Below are positions 1 through 10,974 of a DNA stretch of 64,000 nucleotides, piece by piece. Numbering within the stretch: position 1 is the stretch's first letter; each line of letters begins with the position of its first letter. The notes under the pieces were generated by a model. It saw only the letters and a list, made by a program, of their open reading frames with translations, searched no databases and was not told the origin of the DNA. This stretch comes from Heliocidaris tuberculata (taxonomy: Eukaryota > Echinodermata > Echinoidea > Camarodonta > Echinometridae). The translations under genes were made by a program, and so were the position numbers. The stretch lies in NCBI GenBank assembly GCA_025618425.1, contig CM046838.1:12789010-12853009 (forward strand), in the 5' to 3' direction.

Positions 1-273
1 TTGAAAAGAATTACTATCCGTCGGGATATATGCTAAGCGATTGAGGCAAGGTATTGGTTTGCACACGCAAGGAGGAGCGTCTGATTCCGCAGGACACAGT
101 TAGGATGTTTAAGAGTTAGAAGCAAACAATGTTACAGTGCGCTGGTATGTAAAGCAAATAAGAACGAACATTAAAACCATGCCAATGTCAAGTGATAATT
201 TACAGAAGTTACATAATTATCCGGGAACTTCGCTGCCCAAACATGTGGATATACTGGCACCCTGCTGCCCGAA

Positions 274-1190
274 TATGAAGTGTTGAACCAACCGCGTAGC
301 TAGGATATAATTTTAGGGGGCGGTGGGGGGGGGGGGGGGTGCAGGAAAGGCACGAAAGCTCTGACGTTTGAGCAAATTTGAGTGAAAGATAACGGCTCGT
401 GGTACCCTTTTTTAGGCGCCGAAAGGTAGTTCGACTCCCTGACAGCTTTTTGTTAATTTTGACGCAATACTGCACTGTATGTAACAGGGGTGGGCGCAGG
501 GAGGGGGAGTTTCCTCTTTCCGAGCGAAGCGTGAAAACTTTGACGTTTTAGCAAATTTTGAGAAAAAGATAACGGCTCGTAGCACCCTTTTAGGCCCTTC
601 TCTCTCACTTCCCCCTGATTTTTCGTTCTTTTTTTTTTTGTTTTTGAGTTGGCGTTTTTGGGGGCAACCGCCCCCACCATCCCCTGGCTATGCGCCTGAT
701 CGAGTTTCCCTCTTCCTCCGCGAAGCACGAAAGCTATGAAGTGTTGAACCAACCGCGTAGCTAGGATATAATTTTAGGGGGGCGGTTGTGGGGGGGGGGG
801 GTGCAGGAAAAGCGCGAAAGCTCTGACGTTTAAGCAAATTTGAGAGAAGGATAACGGCTCGTATAGCACCTTTTTTTTAGGCGCCGAAAGTTAGTTCGAC
901 GCCCTGACAGCTTTTCAGTTATTTGGACGTAATACTGCACTGTATGTAACAGGGGTGGGCGCAGGGAGGGGGAGTTTCCTCTTCCCGCGCGAAGCGCGAT
1001 AACTTTGATGTTTAGCAAGTTTTGAGAGAAAGATAACGGTCTGTAGCACCTTTTTTTTTCTCTCTCTCACTGCCCCGCTTTTTCGTTCTCGCTTTTTTTT
1101 TCTTTTTTTTTAGTTGGAGTTTTTTTTTTTTTTTTTTTTTTTTTGGGGGGGGGGCAATCGCCCCACCGCCCCCACCGCCTCACGCGCCTG
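274..1190. repeat. Two-copy tandem duplication, 461-base period
   Basis: A segment starting TATGAAGTGTTGAACCAACC at 274 starts again at 735, so the unit is 461 bases. Each unit carries a poly-G run followed by GTGCAGGAAA and ends in pyrimidine-rich DNA and a GCAACCGCCCCC-like stretch. A shorter motif, roughly GACGTTTAGCAAATTTTGAGA followed by a GATAACGGCTCGT stretch, occurs twice per unit (near 362, 541, 826 and 1004), so the unit itself came from an older duplication. Copies differ by many substitutions and by run lengths. Confidence 0.8.
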
Positions 1191-1987
1191 TGGTGGTTTC
1201 CCGAATACCGGAACTTCGAAAATCCATTCGAAGCGCCCATTGCCGAAGGGGGACGCCTTTTGCCCGAATATTAACTTGCCAGAGTTTTTGCAAACGAGCG
1301 AAGTGAGCGAGCAGAAAAATTGGCCAGATTTTCCTTCTTTTTATTTTCTTCCCTTTTCCTTTCCTTCTTTTCCTTCTGCTTTTGTTTTCTTTTTTGTTTT
1401 TGTTTTTTCATTTTCCTTTCTCTTTTCTCCCTTTTCCTTTCCTCTTTCCTCTTCCCTCTCCCCCTTTTCCTCCTCCTTTTTCCCGTTGGTATTTATTTAA
1501 TTTTTTTCGCTCGACAAAAATCGCGTAGTTTTAAAAGTGATTTTTTGACCGTTTCTAGTACATGTACTTGTGTTGAGTGATTTCTGAATAGCTCTGGATA
1601 TTGAAAAATCAAATAAGACGTAAATGATTTTTTAAATATTTGTTTGGTTATAATGAAAAGACAGTATAATCAGGTAATTTCAAATGCTCTTAAAATTAGA
1701 CAGCATTTGTGTGTCTACATTTCAATTCTGAATACCTATTAAAGTCTATGCATTTTTAAAGTTAACCTGCACTTTTCTATTCAAAATGGATTAAGATACT
1801 GATACCGTACAAAATTATCAGTTAATAAAAGCTCAAAAGTATTATACATGGTGATGCTGGCTGAACATCACAACATTCAGAACAGTTTGGCAATTTATTG
1901 AGAGAATGAATTGAAATACTGAAAGAAACAACTCCTCCCCCAAAATAATAATAACAAAAGTAAAAAAAAAAATGAATAAATACTTAC
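1191..1987. other. Non-coding, pyrimidine-rich then AT-rich intron
   Basis: From about 1320 to 1500 the plus strand is almost all C and T (TTTCCTTTTTCC-like), and the apparent open frames there are low-complexity Phe/Ser/Pro. After 1500 the DNA is ordinary AT-rich sequence. It lies downstream of SLC1 exon 3 on the minus strand, so it is intronic to that gene. I saw no further SLC1 exon here. Confidence 0.6.
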
Positions 1988-2030
1988 AGTTCTGAAGGTT
2001 GCCTCAATGATGTTTGGAGGGAACATCATT
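1988..2030 (-). CDS. SLC1-like exon 3, 43-base microexon
   Basis: On the minus strand TTTAACAG|AATGATGTTC opens the exon and AGAACT|GTAAGT closes it. One base completes the Arg codon from exon 2, and 14 codons follow (MMFPPNIIEATFRT). Phase, splice sites and the FPPN motif expected right after DAFLDL(L/I)R all agree, which makes this tiny exon secure although it lies 6.2 kb from exon 2. Confidence 0.88.
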
Positions 2031-5000
2031 CTGTTAAAGGAATTGTGATGAAGAAATAAATCAATTAGAAGTTAATATGAATCGATATTCTATACTGGCT
2101 ATTTGGCTACTTGCTCTATTTTTTTTGCAATTTTCTCAATCAGACTTAATTTTCTCAATCAGGTTTAATGAATGTGCCCATTGCCCATCAAAACGTGAAA
2201 GTTTAAAACTTGATCTTAATTGATGTTGGTAGGGTATCAATTTTTCTTTAATTTGATATATATTTGATTATTGAGTGTCCACTTTCTTTTTTTCTGAGTA
2301 TACATAACAGACAAAAATATGCACAAATTATTTGTGTGCATGGGTACAGCTGCTGCAGTGGCGTAGCTAAGGGATTATGGCGCTCAAGGCAAACAATGAA
2401 TTTGCCCCCCCCCCCCACCTGCCCAGTCTACGTTAATGTACAAAGCGACCGAGCGGAAGAATTTTTGCATTCCCCCCCCAAAAAAAAACAACAACAACAA
2501 CAAAAAACAACAACAACAAAACAAAACAAAATAAAACAAAACAAAAACGCAATTTCTTATGCATTTTACCCAGGGAAATACACAATTCAACACTGCAATC
2601 GAGCGGGTATATAGAAATTTGAAGTTTAAACACTAAGGAGTTTTCTATTCACTTTCTTCTCAAATGGGGCGCAAAAATAACGAAAACCCTTGAGAAATTG
2701 TTGAGGAATTTAGCAAGACTACCCACAGTTGAAATTTCTTTCAAATGTTCATTTGCAAATGCTATTTTATACACTTTATCATATATGGGGGGGGGGGGTA
2801 TTTAACAAGAGGCTGATGAAACTTAACATGGTAGCGAGCAAAGCAACGAGAATTACAACAAGCAAACATATGCGAGGAATCAAAGCGACCGAGCCTGGGA
2901 AAATTTTTCGCATTTTAAACCTTCAAAAAACTTTATTTCTAATGCATTTAATGCAGATTGGTGCATCAAAATGTTCTTCATTTTCTCCTCTTTTTCTTTC
3001 TCTCTATTGCGTTTTTGTGCCCCTTCAAGGGCCCCTGCCCCCCCCCCCCGTAGAAACGCCACTGCATAAGTGCCTCCACCGCGATCTCAAATTAATAACT
3101 TTTGTTGTTGTTGTTGTTGTTGTTGCTTATCAGAGATTTGTTAAACAAAACAGCCCTCTGAAAAGGTAATGACCTCTTTTTTTTTTTTTTGCTTTTCAGC
3201 ACATTTTGAGACATGTAACCCCCCCCCCCCCCCCTCCGGTCAGGTAATCCTGGATCTGCTTCTGAATAAAATATACATTTTATGACTAGAGTCAAATAAT
3301 TTGCAACGGAATATCAGGAGTGTGATAATAATTCCAATGAATAAACGAATTATAAGAATGGCACAATGCCAAAAAGATTGAAATTGTGCAGATCTAAGAG
3401 ACTTCCCTGTATAGTTTCAAAGAAATAAAACAAATAAAGCAATTTGAAAGGAGAGCCTGAGCGAGATGTTGATCAATGGTGGGATCATTCTTTTCTTCTC
3501 ATGTTTGTAAGATTGACTAAATATTTGACTTCTACCTCAATTTCAGGTCCTTTTGTAATACAGCAGGATGCTAAGCAAGAACTTGTGGTTTAAGGTTTTC
3601 TGGATAATCAAACGTCAGCGTCAGATGGGAAAGGTTTTCCCCCATGTACGAACATTTCTAGTCGCTGTGTATATTACTCAGGAAACCACATCTAAACGGA
3701 GATATTTTTGTTCCTTCTTATTCTTTAAACGAGACATGACATTCGTCATAACGTTCCGCAATACTTTAGAATTAGATTTCTTTGTTTTTAATGATCATTT
3801 ACTTTTTCCTGATTTTTTACTTAAAGATATGTCTAATTGGGACTATCAAATTCTCTGTACAACAACACCAACAAAATATGTGTTCAATGGTTTGCTGGAG
3901 TATGTTTGTCAAAAGTCAAAATCGATTACCAGTTATTCAAACTTCTTTTTGTAATTTTCAAAGGGCTGTGCCTCCTATCAAGAAGATAGGATTGTAAGCG
4001 GCGTGAGGAGGATTAATAACTGGACTGAGATAATTTGATATGCCTGTTGTGTCACAAGCTATTTGTTGCTGTAAGAGGCCCACTTTCAAAACACGTACCT
4101 CCATTGATTTATAGCAATGTGCAATTTGACTCGATACAGATGTGTCACGGATTATCGTTGCACTCTTCATGAACACACATTTTGTGTCTTGTGACACTTG
4201 TCCATTCATAGCCCCAATATTTTTACTCTCAATAAACATCACCTGCTCATCGTTAAAAAAAATCTTCACAACTAAGGGATTAAAAAAAAATCATAAACAT
4301 AAACCAAACTTTGAAATTAAATATACCAAAGACTTTGGTCTTTTTTATCGCCGTACCACGCGTTATAGAAGAATACCGCAGTGAGGAAGACCATGCAGAC
4401 TCTGCTGCGAAACAAACAGAACATAGCCATGATAGCAGAGGCGTATTATGCATACGGAATAGGAGTTTGCAGTATGTAAAGTGTTAAAGCGTAATGCAAA
4501 CACAACATTGTACGGTGTTGTACAAAGTTAGAGGCGACATGATAGCATTGTTCTCTTCGAAGACAGCCGTACATAGTGACGAGATAAATTTGAAATGAAT
4601 CAGGACAAACAAAATTTGCCATTATTCAATTCAAAGGCATTCGTGGGGTTTTTTTTTTCTTCACATTATTTACTATGTCTGCAAAACAGATCCAAATCAG
4701 GTTAACCATGATTGTTAACCTTTCTTAAAGATGGATGATTGACAATAAGCGTAACAAAGATCATTCGTACATATTTTCTTCTCTCAAACATTCACTGTCT
4801 ACCAGTGATGTAGCGTGAATGCAGCCATTGAGGAGCACTAGTTCATGGTTGGGGGGGGGGGGGCACCAGACTTTACAAAGTAAATGAAAAACGTGACAAC
4901 AAGACAATCAATAGTGTGGAACGGGTCGTTTATCTTCTTTTCATGTTGCCTCTCCATCTTCCTGTCTTTTTGTCTTTTTCTTCCTTTCTTTCTATTTCTC

Positions 5001-8000
5001 TCTCCCCTCCCCCCCTCTCTCTCTCTCTCTCTCTCCCTATCTCTTTTCCATTCGATTGGGGTTGTGAGCGTGCCCATAGCGTACAGCTTCAGAATTAGCT
5101 AATTGCCTATAGGTCGACCTTCGAACGAACTTGAACAGACAATATGCGAGCAGAATCTTTCATCAATATTTTCAGTTTCATTTTCAGAATTGTTTTATTT
5201 TTAGTTTACATCTAGTTTACTTCTAGGTACATTTCTGTAATTATACAGTATATCCTTCAAACTTATATCATATATCACCCAAATAAGGAAATAATCAAAC
5301 GTAAGTGTTGTTATTTGTTATAAGCTCCTCCCCCTCTCAATTTCCAATATTCAGATACATGTTTCACTATCTTTGTCTCTTTGGATCAGGTAGCTTTGAT
5401 GTGTTTGTGTAGTAGCACTCGCATTCAATGGGTGTCATTCCATTTTTCGTCTCTTTCTTTCCCCCTCCCCCCCCCCCTCTCTCTCTCTCTGAATATATTT
5501 AAAATGCTGCATTTTAAATCCAGCACGCAAACAGTTTCCATACTGTGCAAGGCAGAAAGCGTCCGAGATTGAAAAAAAGATGAATGGTCCCCTATGTTGA
5601 TTTTCATAAGTGAACATTCGAATGCAAAATTGAACACCGCTTTTCTAAAACAAACTTGCAGCCATAAAACTGTTGAAGAGGAATGAATTGAATCCATTAG
5701 AAAATCGATATATTTTATGAATTCAAACAAATGATAAAATACCCTCTTATATATTTTTTTTAATCAAATACTTCCTGATAGTTCACCTCGTGATCAGGAA
5801 AATTCTGTTTCCCCTGCAGTAACTTAAACTTTCAGACCAGTTAGCCAGTTGAAAATATTTATTTATCTTTTTACAAATTTTATGATCCGTTATTATAAAA
5901 AAAGCAACTTTGAACTCTACTTTGACCGAACATTGACGCTTAGGGAATAGCAAGTTATCACTATTTATTTTCTAGTCAACATTCACGGGCAACGGAGCAC
6001 CATAAATACGATCGTATTGTGTCACCTTTGATGGCTCACAAGACAAACGCCTTACAAGGTTAGCTTACTTCATCAAACTAAAAAATGCGTTGTGACTGTG
6101 TCAAATAGAATCCCGTAGAAACTGCTACTCTTGATCTTCAATGACAGAATGATAATGATATACAGCGCTTTTCAGGTTACAAGCTGTGTAGTTTCAAGCA
6201 CTTTAAAATGTATAATAACCATGTTACTGGATTCAATTACGATTCCGAGCTCATATGTGTTGCGCAAAGTTTTTGCTTGATGAATTCAGTTCAAATTCGC
6301 AATAAAAAAAAAAAGCTGGAAAATGATATTTCTGGCGCAACTTGGTATTAAATTATCACATAAATCATTGTATAATGACATATTTGATAAAGCTAAATCT
6401 TAAATGAACCTTGAACAAATCGACAATAGAAAGCACTGAGGTTTTGAATAGTCCACATCTATTGATAGTGTCGATTGCATTCTTAATGTCTAATGGCCTG
6501 TACTCAAAACAACTTTATTCATTTCGTATTGCCCGTTAGTTGGAGCTGATCATGTCTTACCCACATTCTTACATGCAGACTACTGAGGTACCCCAAGCAA
6601 TGAAGAGTTTCTTTAGTAGGCCTAGCTATTAAAATTAAGTAATATTCATCTTAAAAGACAAAAATGAGCTAAACTGAAACAAAAGCAAAAACAAAAATAT
6701 AAAATGCATTTTGCTTCCATAGGTACATATGTTATACAAGGGCGTCGGCCAATCTTCAGGTTGGGGAGAGGGGCAAAATCACCTTTTTTCCTGATTAAAT
6801 GCAGATTTAGGATACATAATCACTTGACCAAATATGGCAAAATTTGCCTCACGAAATCCAAACTGTAAAAAAATTTGCCGTTTTTTAACGGGAAATTTCC
6901 TGGCAGTCAGGATGCCGGGAATGCCCGTTTTTCCAGTTTTTTTTATGCCGGAAATCAGCATATATGTACAATAAAATTACATAAAATTTATGTCGGGCGA
7001 TGGTAAATATAATGCTGATTTGTTGCTGTTGTTGTACAGGAAAAAGACGGTAAAATTGAAATAACGGCAATAACTTGTAATTTCAAGGGCCAAAAAACCT
7101 GTAGTTTTACAGTGCAGGATCGTGTGTGTGTGTGTGTATTTGGGTTTTTACAGACGTGTATCATTCAGATATGATTATTTACGTCTGGGGACCGACCTTT
7201 AACGTCACCATCCGAAAGACGTGACTCAGTCTCGAACCTGGGTCCGCTGAATCAGTTTATAACTTCCACTGTTAGCTGGATTACAGGCGCACGCCTGTAA
7301 TCCAAGCGATACGCATAATGTTCTTAAAAGCGTAATATAACCCCAAAAGTGCACAGTTAATCACGTGACTTTTTGGAATAAATATGAAAGTTGAATGATG
7401 TCTTCCTGTCATAATCGTACAGTTTCGATGCATAGTATACGCATTTCCTTATCATAGTGCCACTTCCCGAGTATTATGGAAATCCGCAATGAATAAAGAT
7501 TAAAATACAGGTTTATTTATATCATTATTAGCAGTCTCGCTTTTGTTTTACCGCACTGTTGAACAACTTTATGTATATTAATGTAATAATGTTATGGTTT
7601 AACAACAGGAAACGCTTTCTATTTGAATTTAAGTGCACTTAAAACATGATTTGAACCGATTATAATATATATGATTTCATATTCCCTCTTCTCAAAGACG
7701 AAATGGCTAAGGTGTTAGTGTACTTCCAAAAGGTTTCCTGATCATGACCGCATTTAAGTTTGCCCTCTGTTAGATTAGGTTGACTGCAATCAGGTTTTTT
7801 TTCATATACGATGATTGCAATCAGGCTTGTTACTCATACTGATTGCAATCAGGTTTTTTTTCATATACGATGACTGCAACCAGGCTTGTTTTTCTTATTC
7901 AAGATTGCACTAAGGCTTGCTATTCATGTACGATGATTGCAAGTGGGTTTGTTGTTCATATACGATGAATTCAATCAGATTTACTATCCCATTCATGTCT

Positions 8001-8751
8001 ATGAATACAATCATGTTTGCTTTTTACATCCGATGACTGCAATCAGGGTTGTTGTCCATAGCGATGATTGCAATCAGGTTTTGTTAATTCAAACTGATGA
8101 TTACAATCTAGTTTGCTATTCACAACGATGCCACCAATGACGTGTTCATCATCCAAAGACAAGTCAGATAACATGCAGGGAAGCGCGATTGGCAAAATGA
8201 AATTCCTTATACCATAACGAACATAATCTGAGAATGTTAGACTTACCGTAGCAGATCAAGGAAAGCGTCCGCCGTGTTCACTCCCTCGACTGGTCCTGAT
8301 GTATCGATGTTGTCCTTGCTTCGACGAGATCCTGGTCGAATGGACATCACCAGGATGATCCCGAGGATGACAGCGATGAAGGTGGTGGTGAAGTAATAGA
8401 GGACGGCTCGAAGACCCAGCTTGCCCGAGGCTTGCCTGTCAAGCGACGCCATGCCTGCCATGAGGCTGGTTACAACCAGTGGGATGATCATGACCTGATG
8501 AATGTATAATGAGAACATAGTTACTCTTCTGATCCGAAAATGTAACTTTTATTACGGTACTGGAAACAGAAACAAAAATATACAAACAACGGTTACATAA
8601 TAATATGTGAAAGGAAATTTCATTGTACTCCTCCACCCAAACAACCTGCTCTCTCTCTTTCTCTTCAAATCTCTCTCTCTATTTCTTTCACTCTCCCTGT
8701 ATATCTCTCTTCCATTTCACCCTATATGCCTTTATACCTCTGTATACATAC

Positions 8752-8788
<37 letters not shown>

Positions 8789-9256
8789 CATTTTCAGGTA
8801 TTGTTATATTCTGATATATATCATCAACTAAAAGCTCACCCAGAACGGGGCTCTTTAACAAGCATCTTTTCATTGAGCTCCTGGAATCTTAACACCATGG
8901 TATTTTCTTTGACTGTTTGTTGGTGTGTTTTTGTGTGTGTGTGTGCTTCCAATTCATTTGTCAATATAAAATCAAAAATGAATGCAAACATGGCAAATTC
9001 CTTCCCATACCTTCAGCATGTTGAGGAAGAGTGTTCCGGGGAAGCTGATGTACTTGATCTCGTCGGATGTGAAGTCACGGTCGGATCCGAGCTTGACACC
9101 GAAGCCGATGCAGCATCCCAGGATGAGAGCGAGGATCATGAGGATGAGGAGAAGGTTGTTGAAGAAGAACTCCGTTAATTTCTGACAGCATGATTTCTTC
9201 TCCGACTGCGGCATCGGCTCGCCTTCGTATCTTATCCCAATTTCTGTATCTGCCAT
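1988..9256 (-). CDS. SLC1-family excitatory amino acid transporter-like gene, 5' part (3 exons)
   Basis: This is a Na+-coupled glutamate or neutral amino acid transporter of the plasma membrane. The window holds the first three coding exons (9256-9011, 8494-8247, 2030-1988), 537 bases or 179 codons. The ATG at 9254-9256 has A at -3 and G at +4. The N-terminus is cytosolic with a Cys/Lys-rich stretch (KKSCCQKL). TM1 is about residues 30-52, then FPGTLFLNMLK leads into TM2, VMIIPLVVTSLMAGMASLD, followed by SGKLGLRAVLYYFTTT and TM3 AVILGIILVMSIRPG. All of these are characteristic of the SLC1 scaffold domain. Exon 3 gives MMFPPNIIEATFRT, matching the family's FPPN stretch before the large extracellular loop. 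Exon phases 0, 2 and 0 fit. The transport core (serine-rich hairpin, NMDGT motif) lies beyond the left edge, so substrate and subtype cannot be told. Confidence 0.93.
2356..3064. mobile_element. CAGTGGCGTAG-ended DNA transposon-like repeat, copy A
   Basis: The left end reads CAGTGGCGTAGCTAAGGG and the right end CGTAGAAACGCCACTG, so the termini are inverted (CAGTGGCGTaGCTA against CAGTGGCGTtTCTA). Inside are poly-C runs, a (CAA)n stretch and a (TTG)n stretch. The phrase GCGACCGAGC followed by a ...TTTGCATT... segment appears twice. A related copy lies at 17518-18278. It sits in the large SLC1 intron. No transposase frame is visible. Confidence 0.7.
3065..7121. other. SLC1 intron 2, mostly unique AT-rich sequence
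   Basis: This stretch holds a poly-T run and poly-C run (3177-3235), a poly-G run near 4850, CT-rich tracts (about 4970-5040 and 5455-5490) and ordinary AT-rich DNA. A few open frames of 70-128 codons occur, for example 3568-3954 on the plus strand. They have no recognisable domain and no supporting splice context, so I treat them as chance. Confidence 0.55.
7122..7295 (-). mobile_element. SINE with 7SL-like head, copy 1 (5'-truncated)
   Basis: Read on the minus strand this copy ends in (AC)n and shares nearly all of its body with the copy at 10797-10974. It keeps GCGCCTGTAATCCAGCTAAC and the B-box-like GGTTCGAGAC, then ACGTTAAAGGTCGGTCCCC and TGTAAAAACCCAAATAC. Its first few head bases are lost. 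At the break a near-perfect palindrome (7271-7296, two 12-base arms) has formed. It lies inside SLC1 intron 2. Confidence 0.75.
7780..8125. repeat. Minisatellite, about 11 units of ~31 bases
   Basis: A motif close to GATGATTGCAATCAGGTTTG starts near 7781, 7813, 7841, 7872, 7903, 7935, 7967, 8003, 8035, 8066 and 8098, that is every 28-36 bases. The remainder of each unit is degenerate (TTTTTCATATAC-like). The core GATTGCAATC is a palindrome. The array begins about 120 bases from the donor of SLC1 exon 2, in the downstream intron. Confidence 0.85.
8247..8494 (-). CDS. SLC1-like exon 2 (TM2-TM3)
   Basis: This exon has 248 bases. It is entered at TTCATCAG|GTCATGATC and left at CTGCTACG|GTAAGT on the minus strand. 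It begins in phase 0 and ends in phase 2, so the first base of exon 3 completes an Arg codon (CG|A). It encodes VMIIPLVVTSLMAG to NTADAFLDLLR. Confidence 0.94.
8495..9010. other. SLC1 intron 1 with microsatellites
   Basis: This is a 516-base intron between exons 1 and 2. It holds a CT-rich stretch (about 8650-8710), a (CATA)n-(TA)n run (about 8745-8788) and a (GT)n run (about 8930-8945). Confidence 0.85.
9011..9256 (-). CDS. SLC1-like exon 1 (start codon, TM1)
   Basis: This exon has 246 bases, exactly 82 codons, from ATG (9256) to ...LFLNMLK. On the minus strand it ends ATGCTGAAG|GTATGG, a good donor. It codes for the cytosolic N-terminus, TM1 and the start of TM2. Confidence 0.93.
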
Positions 9257-9545
9257 TTTGCTATTTGGTTCGCAACGAGGAGAGGTCTATTCACTAGATT
9301 TTAGACTCTTATCAAAAGCTCTGAAACCCTTGAACGCCGAAAATGACCGACGGTTGGAGGCTGGTGAGAAAAGAAGTTCTGCACAGGGAAGTTAACTTGC
9401 TTTGTGAGGATTCTCCAAAGTTTACAGAGTGCCCGCTCGAGTTGTATCAACGAGCGAATAGTGTTGTGAGAGCGAGAACGCACAAACTTTCCAGAGATGG
9501 TGTTCTGGAATCATTAACTGCGCATGCGTCATGCGTCATACGTAC
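9257..9545 (-). promoter_or_regulatory. Probable proximal upstream region of the SLC1-like gene
   Basis: This stretch directly upstream of the ATG is richer in CpG than its surroundings. It contains a palindrome TGCGCATGCG at 9519-9528, which matches the NRF1-type consensus, followed by a second ATGCGTCA and a TACGTA. No TATA box or transcription start can be fixed from sequence alone, so the assignment rests on position and motif. Confidence 0.45.
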
Positions 9546-9741
9546 CTCTATTTACGTACTTTTGCCTGACATCATGTTTTGAAATATATCTTCAACATTT
9601 AACACATTCTTTCTGATGAATCGACGTTTATTGGAGCGTAAGTTGACAACATCTACTCTTGTGCAGGGACTGTTTTAATAAGAAAGGTGTTAGTGACTAT
9701 AGACCATAAAATTAACTTCTAGAATGTACTGAAATATACCG

Positions 9742-9787
9742 AGGGCCGGGGGCGGGGGCGGGGGCGGGGGCGGGGACGGAGGTGGGG
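9742..9787. repeat. (GGGGGC)n G-rich hexamer repeat, G-quadruplex potential
   Basis: The plus strand has GGGCC followed by about four units of GGGGGC, then GGGGACGGAGGTGGGG. It offers more than four runs of at least three G with short loops, so a quadruplex is sterically possible. It lies about 490-530 bases upstream of the SLC1 start codon. Confidence 0.8.
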
Positions 9788-10781
9788 ATATCTCTTGCAT
9801 ATTTGAGGGGATTCCTTCGCAGAAATTTTGACGAATTGCTGTTGAAACATAATGAAATAAATTCTGAAGCTACATTCACTGTATAGGCTCTGTTAAGAGA
9901 GCTCCAGGGTGCAATATTTTAGCTTTCCTGATTGGCCCAGACGCAAGTGACTAACAAAATTAGGTTAGTGGTAAATCGCTGTTAATTTTTGTTTAAAAGT
10001 CAGAATATCGGAGTCCACACTTCAGATAATCCGAAACTATAGCTATTCACAAACTTTCTCTTCTGTGTTCGGGCCTACCTGCACGAGAAGTCACTAGATC
10101 AAATGAAATCTAAACATGAAAAAGCCTTTAATCAAACTCTGAACGGTATGCTAACGATTGCTATTCTTCTTATTTGCCATTCTGTAAAGGATGTCTATGT
10201 TTATCTTCTTCAGTTTGGGTCCCAAATCAGATTAAACGTATACTGATTTATCCGTACATACCGTAGAATTTCACTGGAGAAATCGCTGAGTGTTTAAAAC
10301 TGTTTCTATATAACATTTCACAGAAAGAACCAAATGAAGGCACATTTCAGTTGTACCTTTTATCCCATAAGTAAGTCGACCTCATTTTTTTGAAAATATT
10401 TTTTTTTCAAATTTATTTATTTATTTATTAATTTTTAATTTTAATTTAATTTTTTTTTTTTTTTTTGGGGGGGAGGATGGCGTGGGGGTTCACTCCCAAT
10501 ATCGTAAGAAAATGCATGATCTCAATTCAATGCATACTTTTTCTGGAAACGAAAAATTCAAGGTCAGCCAATGGTCATGAGAGAGGCCTTAAAACAGTTG
10601 TCCCTGGGTTCAAAACCCAAACAGACCTGGTCTGGCGGATTGGACTTAAAGCCATAATTTTGATTGCTTATCAAAAAAAAAAATATATATAAATATATAT
10701 ATATATCGCTCAGCCTCCTACCTAAAGTAAAGAAAAGTAACAGTAAATCAGATATTATTCCTTCCTGTTATGTCTGAAGAG
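9788..10781. other. Intergenic, no gene seen
   Basis: AT-rich DNA with a T-run followed by poly-G near 10450-10473 and an (AT)n run near 10680-10706. No exon or known repeat was recognised. Confidence 0.5.
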
Positions 10782-10796
10782 CCTAGTTCAAGCTTG

Positions 10797-10974
10797 TGTG
10801 TGTGTGTGTAATTGGGTTTTTACAGGCGTGCATCAATCAGATATGATCATTTACGTCTGGGGACCGACCTTTAACGTCACCATCTGAAAGACGTGACCCA
10901 GTCTCGAACCTAGGTCCGCTGAATCAGTTTATAACTTCCACTGTTAGCTGGATTACAGGCGCACGCCACAACGC
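10797..10974 (-). mobile_element. SINE with 7SL-like head, copy 2 (full length, perfect target duplication)
   Basis: Perfect 15-base direct repeats CCTAGTTCAAGCTTG flank it (10782-10796 and 10975-10989), the mark of LINE-driven insertion. On the minus strand it starts GGGCGTTGTGGCGTGCGCC (the leading GG overlaps the target duplication), continues TGTAATCCAGCTAAC and has GGTTCGAGAC about 68 bases in. The body reads ATGGTGACGTTAAAGGTCGG and the tail is (AC)n. The head follows the Alu domain of 7SL RNA, with its A-box and B-box spacing, rather than a tRNA. The body does not resemble 7SL. Confidence 0.82.

Noticed and set aside
7780..8125. Regular ~31-base repeats that could suggest a CRISPR-like array
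   Set aside because: Units are degenerate end to end with no unique spacers, no cas genes, and the setting is a eukaryotic intron. It is a minisatellite.
10797..10974. Human Alu contamination
   Set aside because: The similarity is limited to the 7SL-like head. The body and tail are not Alu, and two diverged copies lie among local repeats with a local target duplication.
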